NCBI RefSeq assembly: GCF_028368995.1
Contig: NZ_JAQNDL010000001.1
Span: 2,816,001 to 2,880,000 of the forward strand
Length of the DNA stretch: 64,000 nucleotides
Direction of reading: 5' to 3'
Source: Nannocystis bainbridge
GTDB lineage: Bacteria > Myxococcota_A > Polyangia > Nannocystales > Nannocystaceae
Within the stretch, counting starts at the first letter, position 1, and every line of letters starts with the position of its first letter. Shown in pieces: positions 8,345-16,237 of this stretch. Below the pieces are notes generated by a model, which did not search any database, was not told where the DNA came from, and saw nothing but the letters and a program-made list of their open reading frames with translations. A program made the translations under genes and the position numbers.

Positions 8345-9805
8345 GTGCTGCCGACGCGCATGGTCCTGGTGCTGCCCACCGTCCTCGTGCTCGGCTGTGC
8401 CTTGTTCGCGGGGCCAGGGCCGGCGGCGGTCCCTTCCGAGCCACAGCCGGCCGCACCGGAGCCCGGCCCGGCGCCGCCGGTGAGCGCGACACCGGCGGCC
8501 CCCGCCGAGGCCCCGCCAGCGCCCGAACCGGTCGAGATTGCCGCGCTGCGGGCGGCGCTCGGCCAGACCGCGGAGAGCCCTGCGGTGCGCGAGTTGGTCG
8601 AGCGTATGGGCGCGCCGATCGTCGGCGAACTGGGCGGCGACTCGACCCACATCTTTCCTGCCCACGCGGTGGGCCTGCGATTCGGCAGCGACGGCCGGGT
8701 CCTCGAGGTGGCGCTGATCGGCCCCCGCGACGCTCATTCAGGCCATTATCGCGGAGCTCTGCCCGGCGGCCTGCAATTCGGCATGCCCGCGTACCTCGTC
8801 GCGCGCAGCCTCGGCGTCGAGATCCCCAACCGCGAATACGGCCGACGCGACGACACCCGCCTGATGCGGCCCGCGATCGAGGGCGGCCGGACCTTCCGCG
8901 CGCACGGCCTGCGGGTCCGCTTCGATCGCAAGGACTGGGCGCTCGCGGTCGTCTTCCTGCTCCCGACCGCCGCGCCCGGCAGCGTCCACCTCGACGACCC
9001 GATCGTCTTCCCGGGCGAGGAGTCGGGCCTGCGAGGTCTGCGGGTCTACTATCACCTCGGCGTCGGCGCTTCACCGACCTGCGAGCCCTTCGACGTCGAG
9101 CTCCGCCTCACGGGCCCGTCGGGCGCTCCGGTCCGCGCTCGCCTCCCGCCGCGCCGCGCCCGGCCGGCCGTGTTCACCGCCGTCGACGAGCGCGTCCCGT
9201 GCCGCGACGAGGACCGCATGATCTTCGTGCCCTTCGGCGACCTCGATCTGCCGCCCGGCCCCCACGCGCTGAGCCTGCAGCTCGCCACCCGCCCGGCGAA
9301 AGACCGCACGCCCCGGAGCGCGCACGTCGGCGCCGCCGAGCTCCGCACTTCGGCCGAGTTCGAGATGCCCGCCGTCGCCCTGGTCCGCCTGCGAGTCAGC
9401 CGCGCGGAGATCCAGCGCGAGGTGTTCCGCCGCCGCAACACCGCCGCCGCGCTCACCTTCGGCGTCTCGGCCCTCTTCTCGCGCCCCAAGCTCGGTCCAG
9501 ACCCGTTCTGGGTGCTCGTCGCCGGTCGTCACCACCACCGCTCGAAGGCGCGACGAAGCACCTTCTCGCCGCGCTGGACCGAGCCGACCGCATGGTTCCC
9601 GCTCGCCGAGGGCGACTCGTTCACGCTCCACCTCGCCGACGAGGACGTGGGAGACAACGAGCCGCTCGCCAAATTCAGCGTCAGCCTCGACCAGCTGCGC
9701 GCCGCCGTCCGCGACCACGCCCCGCTGTCCGCGGGCTGGGTCGAGCGCCTCGACCTCGACGGCTCGGAGATCCGCGAAGCCGGCGAGCCCGCCCCGCGCC
9801 GCTGA
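8345..9805 (+). CDS. secreted lipoprotein, unknown function
   Basis: 486 residues from GTG 8345, giving a short basic leader and lipobox LVLGC (Cys about residue 18). The frame remains open upstream, with an ATG at 8309 as the alternative. An Ala/Pro-rich linker (about residues 25-75) precedes a folded region. Residues 75-220 contain short beta-like stretches (IGPRDAHSGHYRG, FGMPAYLVARSLGVEIP). The C-terminal half has further beta-rich segments and ends with a region resembling a C2-like or calcium-lipid sandwich (WTEPTAWFPLAEGDSFTLHL, DEDVGDNEPLAKFSVSL). That resemblance is only an impression. There is no operon partner on the left, and the exonuclease gene follows 60 bp downstream. Confidence 0.75.
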   Translation: MLPTRMVLVLPTVLVLGCALFAGPGPAAVPSEPQPAAPEPGPAPPVSATPAAPAEAPPAPEPVEIAALRAALGQTAESPAVRELVERMGAPIVGELGGDSTHIFPAHAVGLRFGSDGRVLEVALIGPRDAHSGHYRGALPGGLQFGMPAYLVARSLGVEIPNREYGRRDDTRLMRPAIEGGRTFRAHGLRVRFDRKDWALAVVFLLPTAAPGSVHLDDPIVFPGEESGLRGLRVYYHLGVGASPTCEPFDVELRLTGPSGAPVRARLPPRRARPAVFTAVDERVPCRDEDRMIFVPFGDLDLPPGPHALSLQLATRPAKDRTPRSAHVGAAELRTSAEFEMPAVALVRLRVSRAEIQREVFRRRNTAAALTFGVSALFSRPKLGPDPFWVLVAGRHHHRSKARRSTFSPRWTEPTAWFPLAEGDSFTLHLADEDVGDNEPLAKFSVSLDQLRAAVRDHAPLSAGWVERLDLDGSEIREAGEPAPRR

Positions 9806-9865
9806 GCCGTGCCGTCGCCGACTCGTGACCGCCGCGCCCGACCTGTGTCACCATCGCGGCTCGCC

Positions 9866-10717
9866 ATGCCCGCCGCGTTCGACCGCCTCGTCGTCCTCGA
9901 CTTCGAGGCCACCTGTGACAACAGCGACCCGCCCGTCCCGCAGGAGGTGATCGAGTTCCCCTCCGTGCTCGTCTCGCTGACCGATCGCGCCGTCGTCGAC
10001 AGCTTCTCGACCTTCGTGCGCCCCGTCCACCACCCCACGCTCAGCGCCTTCTGCACCGAGCTCACCACCATTCGCCAGGCGGACGTCGACCCCGCCCCCG
10101 TGTTCCCCGAAGTCCTCGCCGCCCATCGCGCCTGGCTCGAAGGACATGGCCTCTTCGACAGCCAGGGCCGCGAGCGGTTCGCCTTCGTCACCTGCGGCGA
10201 CTGGGACCTGCAGACCATGCTGCCCGTCCAGTGCGGCGCCAGCGGCATCCCGATCTCCGCCCTGCCGCCCGTCTATCGCCGGTGGATCAACATCAAGAAG
10301 GTCTTCCTCGCCGTCATGAAGAAGGCCAAGACCACCGGCATGCCCGCCATGCTGCAGGCGCTCGGCCTCGAGCTGCAGGGCACCCACCACCGCGGCATCG
10401 ACGACTGTCACAACATCGCCCGCCTGGTCTTCGCCCTCGCCGACCGCGGCGCCCGCTTCGACCTCACCGGCAAGCTGGCCGCCTCGCACTACCCCGAGCT
10501 CGCGCTCGACCTGCAGTGGGGCGACCGCGTCGAGCGCGTCTTCCTCAAGAAGCGCCACCTCGCCAGCCTGCTCGGCCTCGCCAGCGGGGTCTTCCACGCC
10601 CGCATGGTCCGCGTCCTCGGCCCCGACGGCGCCGCCATCGAGGACGACGACCCGCTCGCCGAGCTGCCCCCCGAGTCGCGCCTGCGGGTCCTCAGCGCCC
10701 GCGACCTAGCGACATGA
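9866..10717 (+). CDS. ERI1/KapD-like DEDDh 3'-5' exonuclease
   Basis: 283 residues. All DEDDh motifs are present: DFEATC near residue 11 (catalytic Asp and Glu), CGDWDLQ near 112 (Asp), and HHRGIDDCHNIA near 175 (catalytic His and Asp). The RRWINIKKVF and GMPAMLQALGL segments match the ERI1/KapD (ERI-1_3'hExo-like) group of RNA-trimming exonucleases in order and spacing. About 80 residues follow the nuclease core, ending in a small domain rich in Leu and Asp that I do not recognise. ATG 9866 was chosen because the family normally begins a few residues before the first Asp; an upstream in-frame start at 9809 would add 19 basic residues. The stop codon lies inside the first CATG of an array. 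Confidence 0.85.
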   Translation: MPAAFDRLVVLDFEATCDNSDPPVPQEVIEFPSVLVSLTDRAVVDSFSTFVRPVHHPTLSAFCTELTTIRQADVDPAPVFPEVLAAHRAWLEGHGLFDSQGRERFAFVTCGDWDLQTMLPVQCGASGIPISALPPVYRRWINIKKVFLAVMKKAKTTGMPAMLQALGLELQGTHHRGIDDCHNIARLVFALADRGARFDLTGKLAASHYPELALDLQWGDRVERVFLKKRHLASLLGLASGVFHARMVRVLGPDGAAIEDDDPLAELPPESRLRVLSARDLAT

Positions 10718-10786
10718 CCCCGGGGACATGCTTCATCGAACATGCCCGATCGAGCATGTTCACGAGAACATGTCGCTTCGACCATC
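10713..10786. repeat. six-anchor CATG 14-bp phased array
   Basis: CATG at 10713, 10727, 10741, 10755 and 10769, then CATC at 10783, all exactly 14 bp apart. Connectors are ACCCCGGGGA, CTTCATCGAA, CCCGATCGAG, TTCACGAGAA and TCGCTTCGAC. Several are perfect or near-perfect inverted repeats with different bases, for example CATGTTC-ACGA-GAACATG. The array begins in the exonuclease stop codon and ends 8 bp before the next start. Confidence 0.92.
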
Positions 10787-10794
10787 CCCTCGCC

Positions 10795-11304
10795 ATGACC
10801 GCCTCGCCGACCCGCTACGCCTACGTCGGCCCGCCGGAGCTCCGCGACCGCGCCCGCGGCGAGCCCGGCGCGGTCATCGACACCGCCGCCGCGCTCGAGC
10901 GCTGGCTGAGCGCCGACTCCGACGCCGGGCGCGAGAGCCTCACCTACGTCGTCGACCTGCAGGGCCGGCTGCGCGTCGCCCCGCGCCGCTCCGAGCACAT
11001 CGACTGCGCCGGCGGCGACGCCGTGCTCGCCGCGGGCGAGCTGCGCTTCGCCCGTGGAGCCGACCGCCGCCTCGTCGTGCGCGAGGTCAGCAATCAATCG
11101 ACCGGCTACTGCCCCGACCCCGACTGCTGGCCCGCCGTCGCCGCGGCGCTGACCGCCGCCGGGATCGACCACCCGCCCGGCTTCACCCTCGCCTTCGTGT
11201 TCCGCCGCTGCCCCGCGTGCGCGCAGATCAACCTCGTCAAGGACGAATGGTTCGCGTGCGCCGTCTGTGACGCCGAGCTGCCGCGCGCGTGGAACTTCGC
11301 CTGA
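10795..11304 (+). CDS. conserved hypothetical with C-terminal zinc ribbon
   Basis: 169 residues. The N-terminal 110 residues are alpha/beta with conserved-looking blocks (YAYVGPPELRDRARG, EVSNQSTGYCPDPDCWPAV). The C-terminus has CPACAQINLVKDEWFACAVC, a four-Cys knuckle that probably binds zinc, and ends in PRAWNF. I recall similar uncharacterised proteins in actinobacteria and myxobacteria, but no function. The start is the first ATG after the CATG array; no clear Shine-Dalgarno was seen. A separate promoter is not evident. Confidence 0.75.
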   Translation: MTASPTRYAYVGPPELRDRARGEPGAVIDTAAALERWLSADSDAGRESLTYVVDLQGRLRVAPRRSEHIDCAGGDAVLAAGELRFARGADRRLVVREVSNQSTGYCPDPDCWPAVAAALTAAGIDHPPGFTLAFVFRRCPACAQINLVKDEWFACAVCDAELPRAWNFA

Positions 11305-11320
11305 ACCCCCCTTACAAAGA

Positions 11321-14182
11321 TCACCGCAGCGTCTCGGCCGTGACCGCGATCGTCTCCCCGCGGCCGAGCGTCAGCTGCAGCGTGCGACCGCTTGGCACCG
11401 TCGTCAGCTGGCGAAACAGGTGGGACCCCGGCCCCGACACCGCGTGCCCATCGACCGCCGCGATCTCGTCGCCGACGCGCAGCCCGGCCCGCCCCGCAGG
11501 ACCCTCCGGCCGGACCAGCGCCACGATCACCCGCCTCGCCGCCGGCGCCTGCTCGCGCGGCGCCGGCGCCACCGAGAACCCGAGGTCGCCCGCCGGCCGA
11601 TCGGCCGGGGCGCGCCGACGGGCCATCGCGATCGGCGCCAGCTCGATCGTACCTGTCCCTTCGAGCAGCACCGGCACCCCGGCGATCGCATACTCGCCGC
11701 TCTGGTAGTCGTGATTGACCGGGGTCACCGACACCACCGCCGGTCCGGTCGTCGCGCCCACGACCTCGAAGCTGCCCTGCGCATCGGTGACGCTGCGCGA
11801 GCCCATTCCGACGGCCAGCCCACCCTGCGCCGGGGCCACGCCCACCGACATCCCGACCACCGGCGCGCCGGTCTCGACGTCGACCAGGCGACCGCGCACC
11901 GTCACCCGCGGCGCCAGCACCAGGGCGATGTCGCGGCGCACCTCACCCGCGGCCAGCGTCACCGTCGCCTCGGCCGCGCCCTCGCTGGACTCGGCGCGCA
12001 GCGAGTACGTCCCCGGCCCGAGGCCCGCGAGCGTGAAGCGCCCCTCCGTGCGGAAGAACTCGTCGTCGCCCCAGCCGCGGCTCTGGGCCTCTCTGGCCGT
12101 CACCTTGACCCACTCCGGGGCGCCGCCGCCGGCGATCCGCACGCTCCCGCCGATCTCCCCGGTCGCGGGGATCGTCACCACCGCCGTGCCGCCGAGCGCC
12201 ACGTGCTCCACCGTCCCCTGCCCCGGCACGTCGTGCCGCGACGCCGTGATCGTATAGCTGCCCGGGGGCAGCCCGGACAGCTCGAAGCGGCCCTCGCCGT
12301 CGCTCAACGTCGGCTGCTGCGGCGCCATCACGTACGAGCCCGAATCCCCCGGCTCCGCCTCGCGCAGCCAGTCGAGGAACGCGTCCGCCACCGGCTCGCC
12401 TGAACCATCGACCACCTGCCCGGTGATCCGCCCGTCGCGCGTCTCGACCACCAGTTCCACCTCCGTCGCCGCGCCGGCCCGGACCTCCACCGAGACCCCC
12501 AGCGCGTCGCCGAGCTGCTCTCCCGCCCGCTTCAGCGGCCGCGCGTCGATATACGCCGTCGCCCGATACTGGCCCGGCAGCACCCCTTGCACCGCGAAGC
12601 GCCCGTCGTCGCCAGTCTCCTGGCTGCCGCCGCTCTGGGCCCCGCGCAGGCTCACCGTGGCTCGCGCGACCGGGCGGCCCGCGCCGTCGATCACCTTCCC
12701 GCGCACCTCGCTGCCCTCGGCCAGGCGGATCTCCACACCCTCGACGTCGCGCCCCTCCGGCACCTCGACCGGCACGCGCGGCGGCGGCGGGCGACCTGGC
12801 CCAAAGGACACCTCGAGCGCGTACGCACCCGGCCTCATCCCGCGCAGGTGAAAGCTGCCGTCGGCCGCCACCGCCGCGTCGCTCGCCCGGCCCCTGCCGG
12901 ACGACGCCCCCTGCGAGTGCGCCAGCACGGCCTCGGCCGGCGCCCCCGCCCCGCGCGCGTCGACCACCCTGCCGCGGATCGCCTGCCCCGCCCGCACCGG
13001 CCAGCGCACGCCCTCGATCGCCGCCTCGCCGACCACGATCGCCTCGTAGCTGTCCTCGGGGACATATCCGGCGCACTGCACCTTCACCGCGTACATGCCC
13101 GGCAGCAGCCCACGCACGGTCACCTCGCCGTCGACCTCGACCCCTGCCGACGCCGAGCGCCGCGTCGTCGGCTCCGACAGCGACACCGTCCCCTCCTCGC
13201 AGCTCGCGCCGCCTGGCCCCACGATCTTGCCGCGCACGGATGTCGCCGGGTGGACGCGGATCGTCACCGGCGTCGAGGTCTCGCCGATCCCCACATACAC
13301 CTTGTCCTGCGCCATCCCGGTGTACGCGTCCGCCTCGACGTACGGCTTGAACATCCCTGGGCGCAGCTGACCGATGCGGAAGTTGCCGTTCGCGTCGGTC
13401 GTCCCCTGCGGCGCGCCGCGTTCGGCCTTGACCGTCGCGTCCGCCACCGGCAGGCCGTCCGACGCACGCACCACCCGGCCGACCAGCACCGCCTCCGGCA
13501 ACAGCTTGAAGTGCGCCGTCTGCCCCGGCACCGTCACCCAGTCTCCGCCCGCCGCGTAGTTCTCGGCCAGCGCCGTCACCCCCTGACGGCCGGGCCGCAC
13601 GTAGAGCACGAAGCTCCCGTCCGGCCCCGAGAAATCGACGCTCCCGCCGGTGCTGACGATCGCCCCCTCGATCTCCCCGCCCGACACGTCGGAGACCGTC
13701 CCGCGCAGCTCCACCCCACCTGGCCACAAGACCAGGTCGATGCCACCCAGCTGCTCCGCCGCGCGCACCGTCACCGAGCCCCCCTGCGCCTCGCCGTGCT
13801 GGCCCGGCAAGTAGCCGCGGGCGCTCGCCGCGACGGCGTGGCGCCCCGGCACCAGCCCCGTCAGTCGATAGCCGCCGTCGGCCCGCGAAAGCTCGCAGCT
13901 CGGCACCCAGTCGCCGGCCCGCGCCGGCCCGGCGCGGTGGACCGTCGCGCACACCCGGGCGCCCGCGATCGCCCGCCCCTTCGGGTCGCGCACGCGCCCC
14001 GCGATCGCCGTGGGCGCGCCGAGAGGTGCCGGCGTCGGCGCGTGAAATGTCCTCGGGGACATGTCCTCGAAGCCATGTCTCTCGACACCCGCCTCGCCCG
14101 CCGGCTCGCCCCGATCGCAGCGCCACCACGCCCACACCGCCACGGTCACCGTCGCCGCCAGGATCAGACTCCGCTTGCGCAC
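11321..14182 (-). CDS. exported multidomain protein: carboxypeptidase-regulatory repeats plus PDZ
   Basis: About 953 residues. An N-terminal membrane anchor (LILAATVTVAVWAWW) is followed by a linker and roughly nine or ten beta-sandwich modules of the carboxypeptidase regulatory-like type, recognised by repeated steps such as GRVRDPKGRAIAGARV, GKIVGPGGASCEEGTV and GKVIDGAGRPVARATV. The last 90 residues form a PDZ-like domain (LVRPEGPAGRAGLRVGDEIAAVDG). It probably acts outside the inner membrane as an adhesive or scaffold protein; no enzyme motif was seen. The start is GTG 14182, five bases after GGAGG; GTG 14188 is too close to that ribosome site. TAGGCT lies at 14205-14210. The linker after the anchor is built partly from CATG modules (FEDMSPRTFH). 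Confidence 0.8.
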   Translation of the reverse strand: MRKRSLILAATVTVAVWAWWRCDRGEPAGEAGVERHGFEDMSPRTFHAPTPAPLGAPTAIAGRVRDPKGRAIAGARVCATVHRAGPARAGDWVPSCELSRADGGYRLTGLVPGRHAVAASARGYLPGQHGEAQGGSVTVRAAEQLGGIDLVLWPGGVELRGTVSDVSGGEIEGAIVSTGGSVDFSGPDGSFVLYVRPGRQGVTALAENYAAGGDWVTVPGQTAHFKLLPEAVLVGRVVRASDGLPVADATVKAERGAPQGTTDANGNFRIGQLRPGMFKPYVEADAYTGMAQDKVYVGIGETSTPVTIRVHPATSVRGKIVGPGGASCEEGTVSLSEPTTRRSASAGVEVDGEVTVRGLLPGMYAVKVQCAGYVPEDSYEAIVVGEAAIEGVRWPVRAGQAIRGRVVDARGAGAPAEAVLAHSQGASSGRGRASDAAVAADGSFHLRGMRPGAYALEVSFGPGRPPPPRVPVEVPEGRDVEGVEIRLAEGSEVRGKVIDGAGRPVARATVSLRGAQSGGSQETGDDGRFAVQGVLPGQYRATAYIDARPLKRAGEQLGDALGVSVEVRAGAATEVELVVETRDGRITGQVVDGSGEPVADAFLDWLREAEPGDSGSYVMAPQQPTLSDGEGRFELSGLPPGSYTITASRHDVPGQGTVEHVALGGTAVVTIPATGEIGGSVRIAGGGAPEWVKVTAREAQSRGWGDDEFFRTEGRFTLAGLGPGTYSLRAESSEGAAEATVTLAAGEVRRDIALVLAPRVTVRGRLVDVETGAPVVGMSVGVAPAQGGLAVGMGSRSVTDAQGSFEVVGATTGPAVVSVTPVNHDYQSGEYAIAGVPVLLEGTGTIELAPIAMARRRAPADRPAGDLGFSVAPAPREQAPAARRVIVALVRPEGPAGRAGLRVGDEIAAVDGHAVSGPGSHLFRQLTTVPSGRTLQLTLGRGETIAVTAETLR
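14046..14077. repeat. CATG modules inside coding sequence
   Basis: AATG at 14046 and CATG at 14060 and 14074 are 14 bp apart, with connectors TCCTCGGGGA and TCCTCGAAGC. They lie in the disordered linker just after the membrane anchor of the minus-strand multidomain protein. Confidence 0.75.
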
Positions 14183-14328
14183 CCGCACCTCCGAAACACG
14201 GGGCAGCCTACGAGCGCGCCCGACGGCGCGTCAACCCGATCGCGAGGCCGCTGCCCTCGACATCCCCGCGATCCATCGTGTGGGTCCATACCCGGCGCTC
14301 GGTCGTCGCATTCCGGGTGTGCGGACCG

Positions 14329-14375
14329 CGACATTTTGTCGACCCTCGCTCCTCACGAGTCACGACATTTTGTCG
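14329..14375. repeat. two copies of palindrome CGACATTTTGTCG
   Basis: CGACATTTTGTCG occurs at 14329-14341 and 14363-14375, each followed by a similar (A/T)CCTCGC. Each has a 5-bp stem (CGACA/TGTCG). They lie upstream of the multidomain gene and downstream of the aldo/keto reductase gene, both on the minus strand, so they could be operators or weak hairpins. Confidence 0.6.
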
Positions 14376-14435
14376 ATCCTCGCGAGCCACGAAGCCGCAG
14401 AGACCCCGGGGGCTCTCCCACGTCGAGCTCCGCCG

Positions 14436-15419
14436 TCACCCCGCCACGAGCGCGGCGATCTTCTCGCGCTCCGCGGCGTCGGGCATGCGGCCGAACCCCG
14501 CGCGCACGTTGTCGGCCATGTGCTTCGGCGAGCTCGTCGCCGGCAGCGGGCAGTGCACCGCCGGGTGGCCGAGGATGAACTTCAAGAACAACTGACCGAA
14601 GCTCGTGCACTCGAGCTCGGCCGCCCATTCGGGCAGCGGCTGGCCCTTCACCTTTGCGAACAGCGAGCCGCCGTCGAACGGCCGCATCACCAGCACCGCC
14701 ACCCCCAGCTCCGCCGCCGTCGGCAACAACCGCTGCTCCGCCGCGCGGACCGCCGCCGAGTACGGCAGCTGCACGAAATCGAGGGGCTCGCGCCGCAGCA
14801 CCCGCTCGAGCTCGTCCAGCCCCGCCTGCGTATAGTGCGTCACCCCGAGGTAGCGCACCCGCCCCGCGTCGCGCAGCCGCTTCAGCGTCGCGATGTGCGC
14901 TTCGAAGTCGAGCAGGTTGTGCACCTGCAGCAGGTCGAGCTCGTCCGTCCGCAGCAGCCGCATCGAAGCCTCGATCTGCGCCGCACCCTCCGCCCGCCCG
15001 CGCGTCCACACCTTCGTGGCCCAGAACGGTCGCGGCGGCGCACCTGTCTCTGCGACCAGGTCACCCGCGACCTCCTCCGCCCGCCCGTACATCGGCGAGC
15101 TGTCGATCACCCGCCCGCCCGCGGCCGCGAACTGCCGCAGCACCTCGCGCAGCGGCGCCCGCTCGCCCGCGTCGGCGCCGACGTCGAAGGTCTGCCAGGT
15201 GCCCATGCCGATCACCGGCAGGGCCTCGTGCGTGCGGGGATGAGCGCGCGTCTTCATGGTCGTGTCTCCTGACTTCGGTGCATCCATGAGCGGCGGCTCG
15301 CTCGTCGCGGGCGGCATCACGACCGATGCCCGCTGCTCGCCCGCCGGATCGACCTGTCCTTTACGACAGCCAGCAACGAGCCCGCCGGCGACCCCGAGCA
15401 GCGCGCGACGGCTCAGCAT
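14436..15419 (-). CDS. exported aldo/keto reductase family protein
   Basis: 327 residues. The lipoprotein or Tat-like leader MLSRRALLGVAGGLVAGC is followed by a linker and an aldo/keto reductase barrel: GMGTWQTFD at the first strand, DSSPMYGRAEE (catalytic Asp and Tyr), WATKVW (catalytic Lys), LLQVHN (catalytic His) and YLGVTHY. The barrel is somewhat shorter than typical cytosolic members. The reaction would be NAD(P)H-dependent carbonyl reduction. Export of an AKR is less usual but is seen for Tat-secreted members, in which case the cofactor would have to be loaded before transport. TAGGCT six bases before the ATG suggests a leaderless transcript. Confidence 0.85.
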   Translation of the reverse strand: MLSRRALLGVAGGLVAGCRKGQVDPAGEQRASVVMPPATSEPPLMDAPKSGDTTMKTRAHPRTHEALPVIGMGTWQTFDVGADAGERAPLREVLRQFAAAGGRVIDSSPMYGRAEEVAGDLVAETGAPPRPFWATKVWTRGRAEGAAQIEASMRLLRTDELDLLQVHNLLDFEAHIATLKRLRDAGRVRYLGVTHYTQAGLDELERVLRREPLDFVQLPYSAAVRAAEQRLLPTAAELGVAVLVMRPFDGGSLFAKVKGQPLPEWAAELECTSFGQLFLKFILGHPAVHCPLPATSSPKHMADNVRAGFGRMPDAAEREKIAALVAG

Positions 15420-15425
15420 GCCGCA

Positions 15426-15431
15426 AGCCTA
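15426..15431 (-). promoter_or_regulatory. -10-like TAGGCT, leaderless-type spacing
   Basis: Read on the minus strand, TAGGCT ends 6 nt before the ATG whose first base is 15419. Confidence 0.5.
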
Positions 15432-15459
15432 CGGGAGCCCACGCGCCCTCGCAACCCGC

Positions 15460-16173
15460 TCAGCGGCCACAGCAGGCGTCGAAGCGCGCCGGTGCCAGAT
15501 CAAAGTCGTCGCACACCCCCTCGGGCGCGCACGTCCCCGCCGGCGCCCCGTCGACCTCGCAGGCGCACGAGACCGCGTCGCACTCGAGGCGGCGGCTCGG
15601 CGCCTCGAGGCACTCGTCGACGAACACGCAGCCGTCCGACGGCTCCTCGCCGCCGAACTCTTGAAAGATCGCACAACCATCTTCGCCGTACCGGCACCAG
15701 TCCACCGCGTTCTGAAAGTCCTTCCAGCACGGCGACGCCTCCGACTCGAGCGACTCGCAGGTGTTGGTCGCAAAGCACTCGACCGTCAGCCCCCAGTGGT
15801 GCACGCACTGCGTGCCGCTCACCTGGTCCGGCTGACACGGACAACCATCGAACACGCCGTCGAGCCCGCAGGCGACCAGGCGATCGCAGAACTGCTGGCA
15901 CAACACCTCCGGATCGTCCTCGAGGCCCGAGGTGCTCGCCGTGCTCGCCGTGCTCGCCGTGTCCGTCGTGCTCGCGGTGCTCGTCGTGCTCGTCGGCTCG
16001 CCCTCGCTCGTCGTGCCGCCCGTCGACACCCCGGAACCCGAAACCTCTGTCGGGTTCGGAGCGCCGGTCGCGTCGGTCGCCGTGGACGCCGCCGCCTGGG
16101 TCTCCCCCTGCGGGTCGCCGTCTTTGTGCTCGCAGGCGAGCATCACCACCCAGACCAGCCAGCTTCGTCGCAT
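15460..16173 (-). CDS. Cys-rich lipoprotein with Ser/Thr-rich linker
   Basis: 237 residues. MRRSWLVWVVMLACEHK is a short lipoprotein leader (Cys about residue 14), followed by an acidic Ser/Thr/Gly linker to about residue 90 that contains a run of TAS triplets. A C-terminal domain with about 19 Cys follows (LCQQFCDRLVACGL, CPCQPDQVSGTQC, CEVDGAPAGTC). The pattern of an 'LCQQFCDRLVAC'-type opening recurs in many myxobacterial surface proteins (recalled). The ATG at 16173 was chosen because it places the lipobox correctly. The gene is divergent from the kinase gene, and the two promoters share about 65 bp. Confidence 0.75.
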   Translation of the reverse strand: MRRSWLVWVVMLACEHKDGDPQGETQAAASTATDATGAPNPTEVSGSGVSTGGTTSEGEPTSTTSTASTTDTASTASTASTSGLEDDPEVLCQQFCDRLVACGLDGVFDGCPCQPDQVSGTQCVHHWGLTVECFATNTCESLESEASPCWKDFQNAVDWCRYGEDGCAIFQEFGGEEPSDGCVFVDECLEAPSRRLECDAVSCACEVDGAPAGTCAPEGVCDDFDLAPARFDACCGR

Positions 16174-16225
16174 TCCCCAGGATGACACGCCTGCAGACGC
16201 CAGCCAATCGCGACCGCGCCCGGTG

Positions 16226-16231
16226 TAGTGT
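16226..16231 (+). promoter_or_regulatory. -10-like TAGTGT before the kinase frame
   Basis: TAGTGT includes the in-frame TAG stop (16226-16228) that bounds the kinase frame and ends 6 nt before an ATC codon at 16238. This is the same geometry as the other leaderless-type starts here. Confidence 0.45.
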
Positions 16232-16237
16232 CGCAGC

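Noticed and set aside
7065..9074. 669-residue minus-strand open frame across two lipoprotein genes
   Set aside because: Arg/Pro/Gly-rich low complexity with no signal or motif. It runs antisense to plus-strand genes with clear lipoboxes.
11267..12403. Plus-strand frames antisense to the carboxypeptidase-regulatory/PDZ gene
   Set aside because: Arg/His/Pro-rich with no domains; the minus strand encodes regular beta-sandwich repeats and a PDZ domain.
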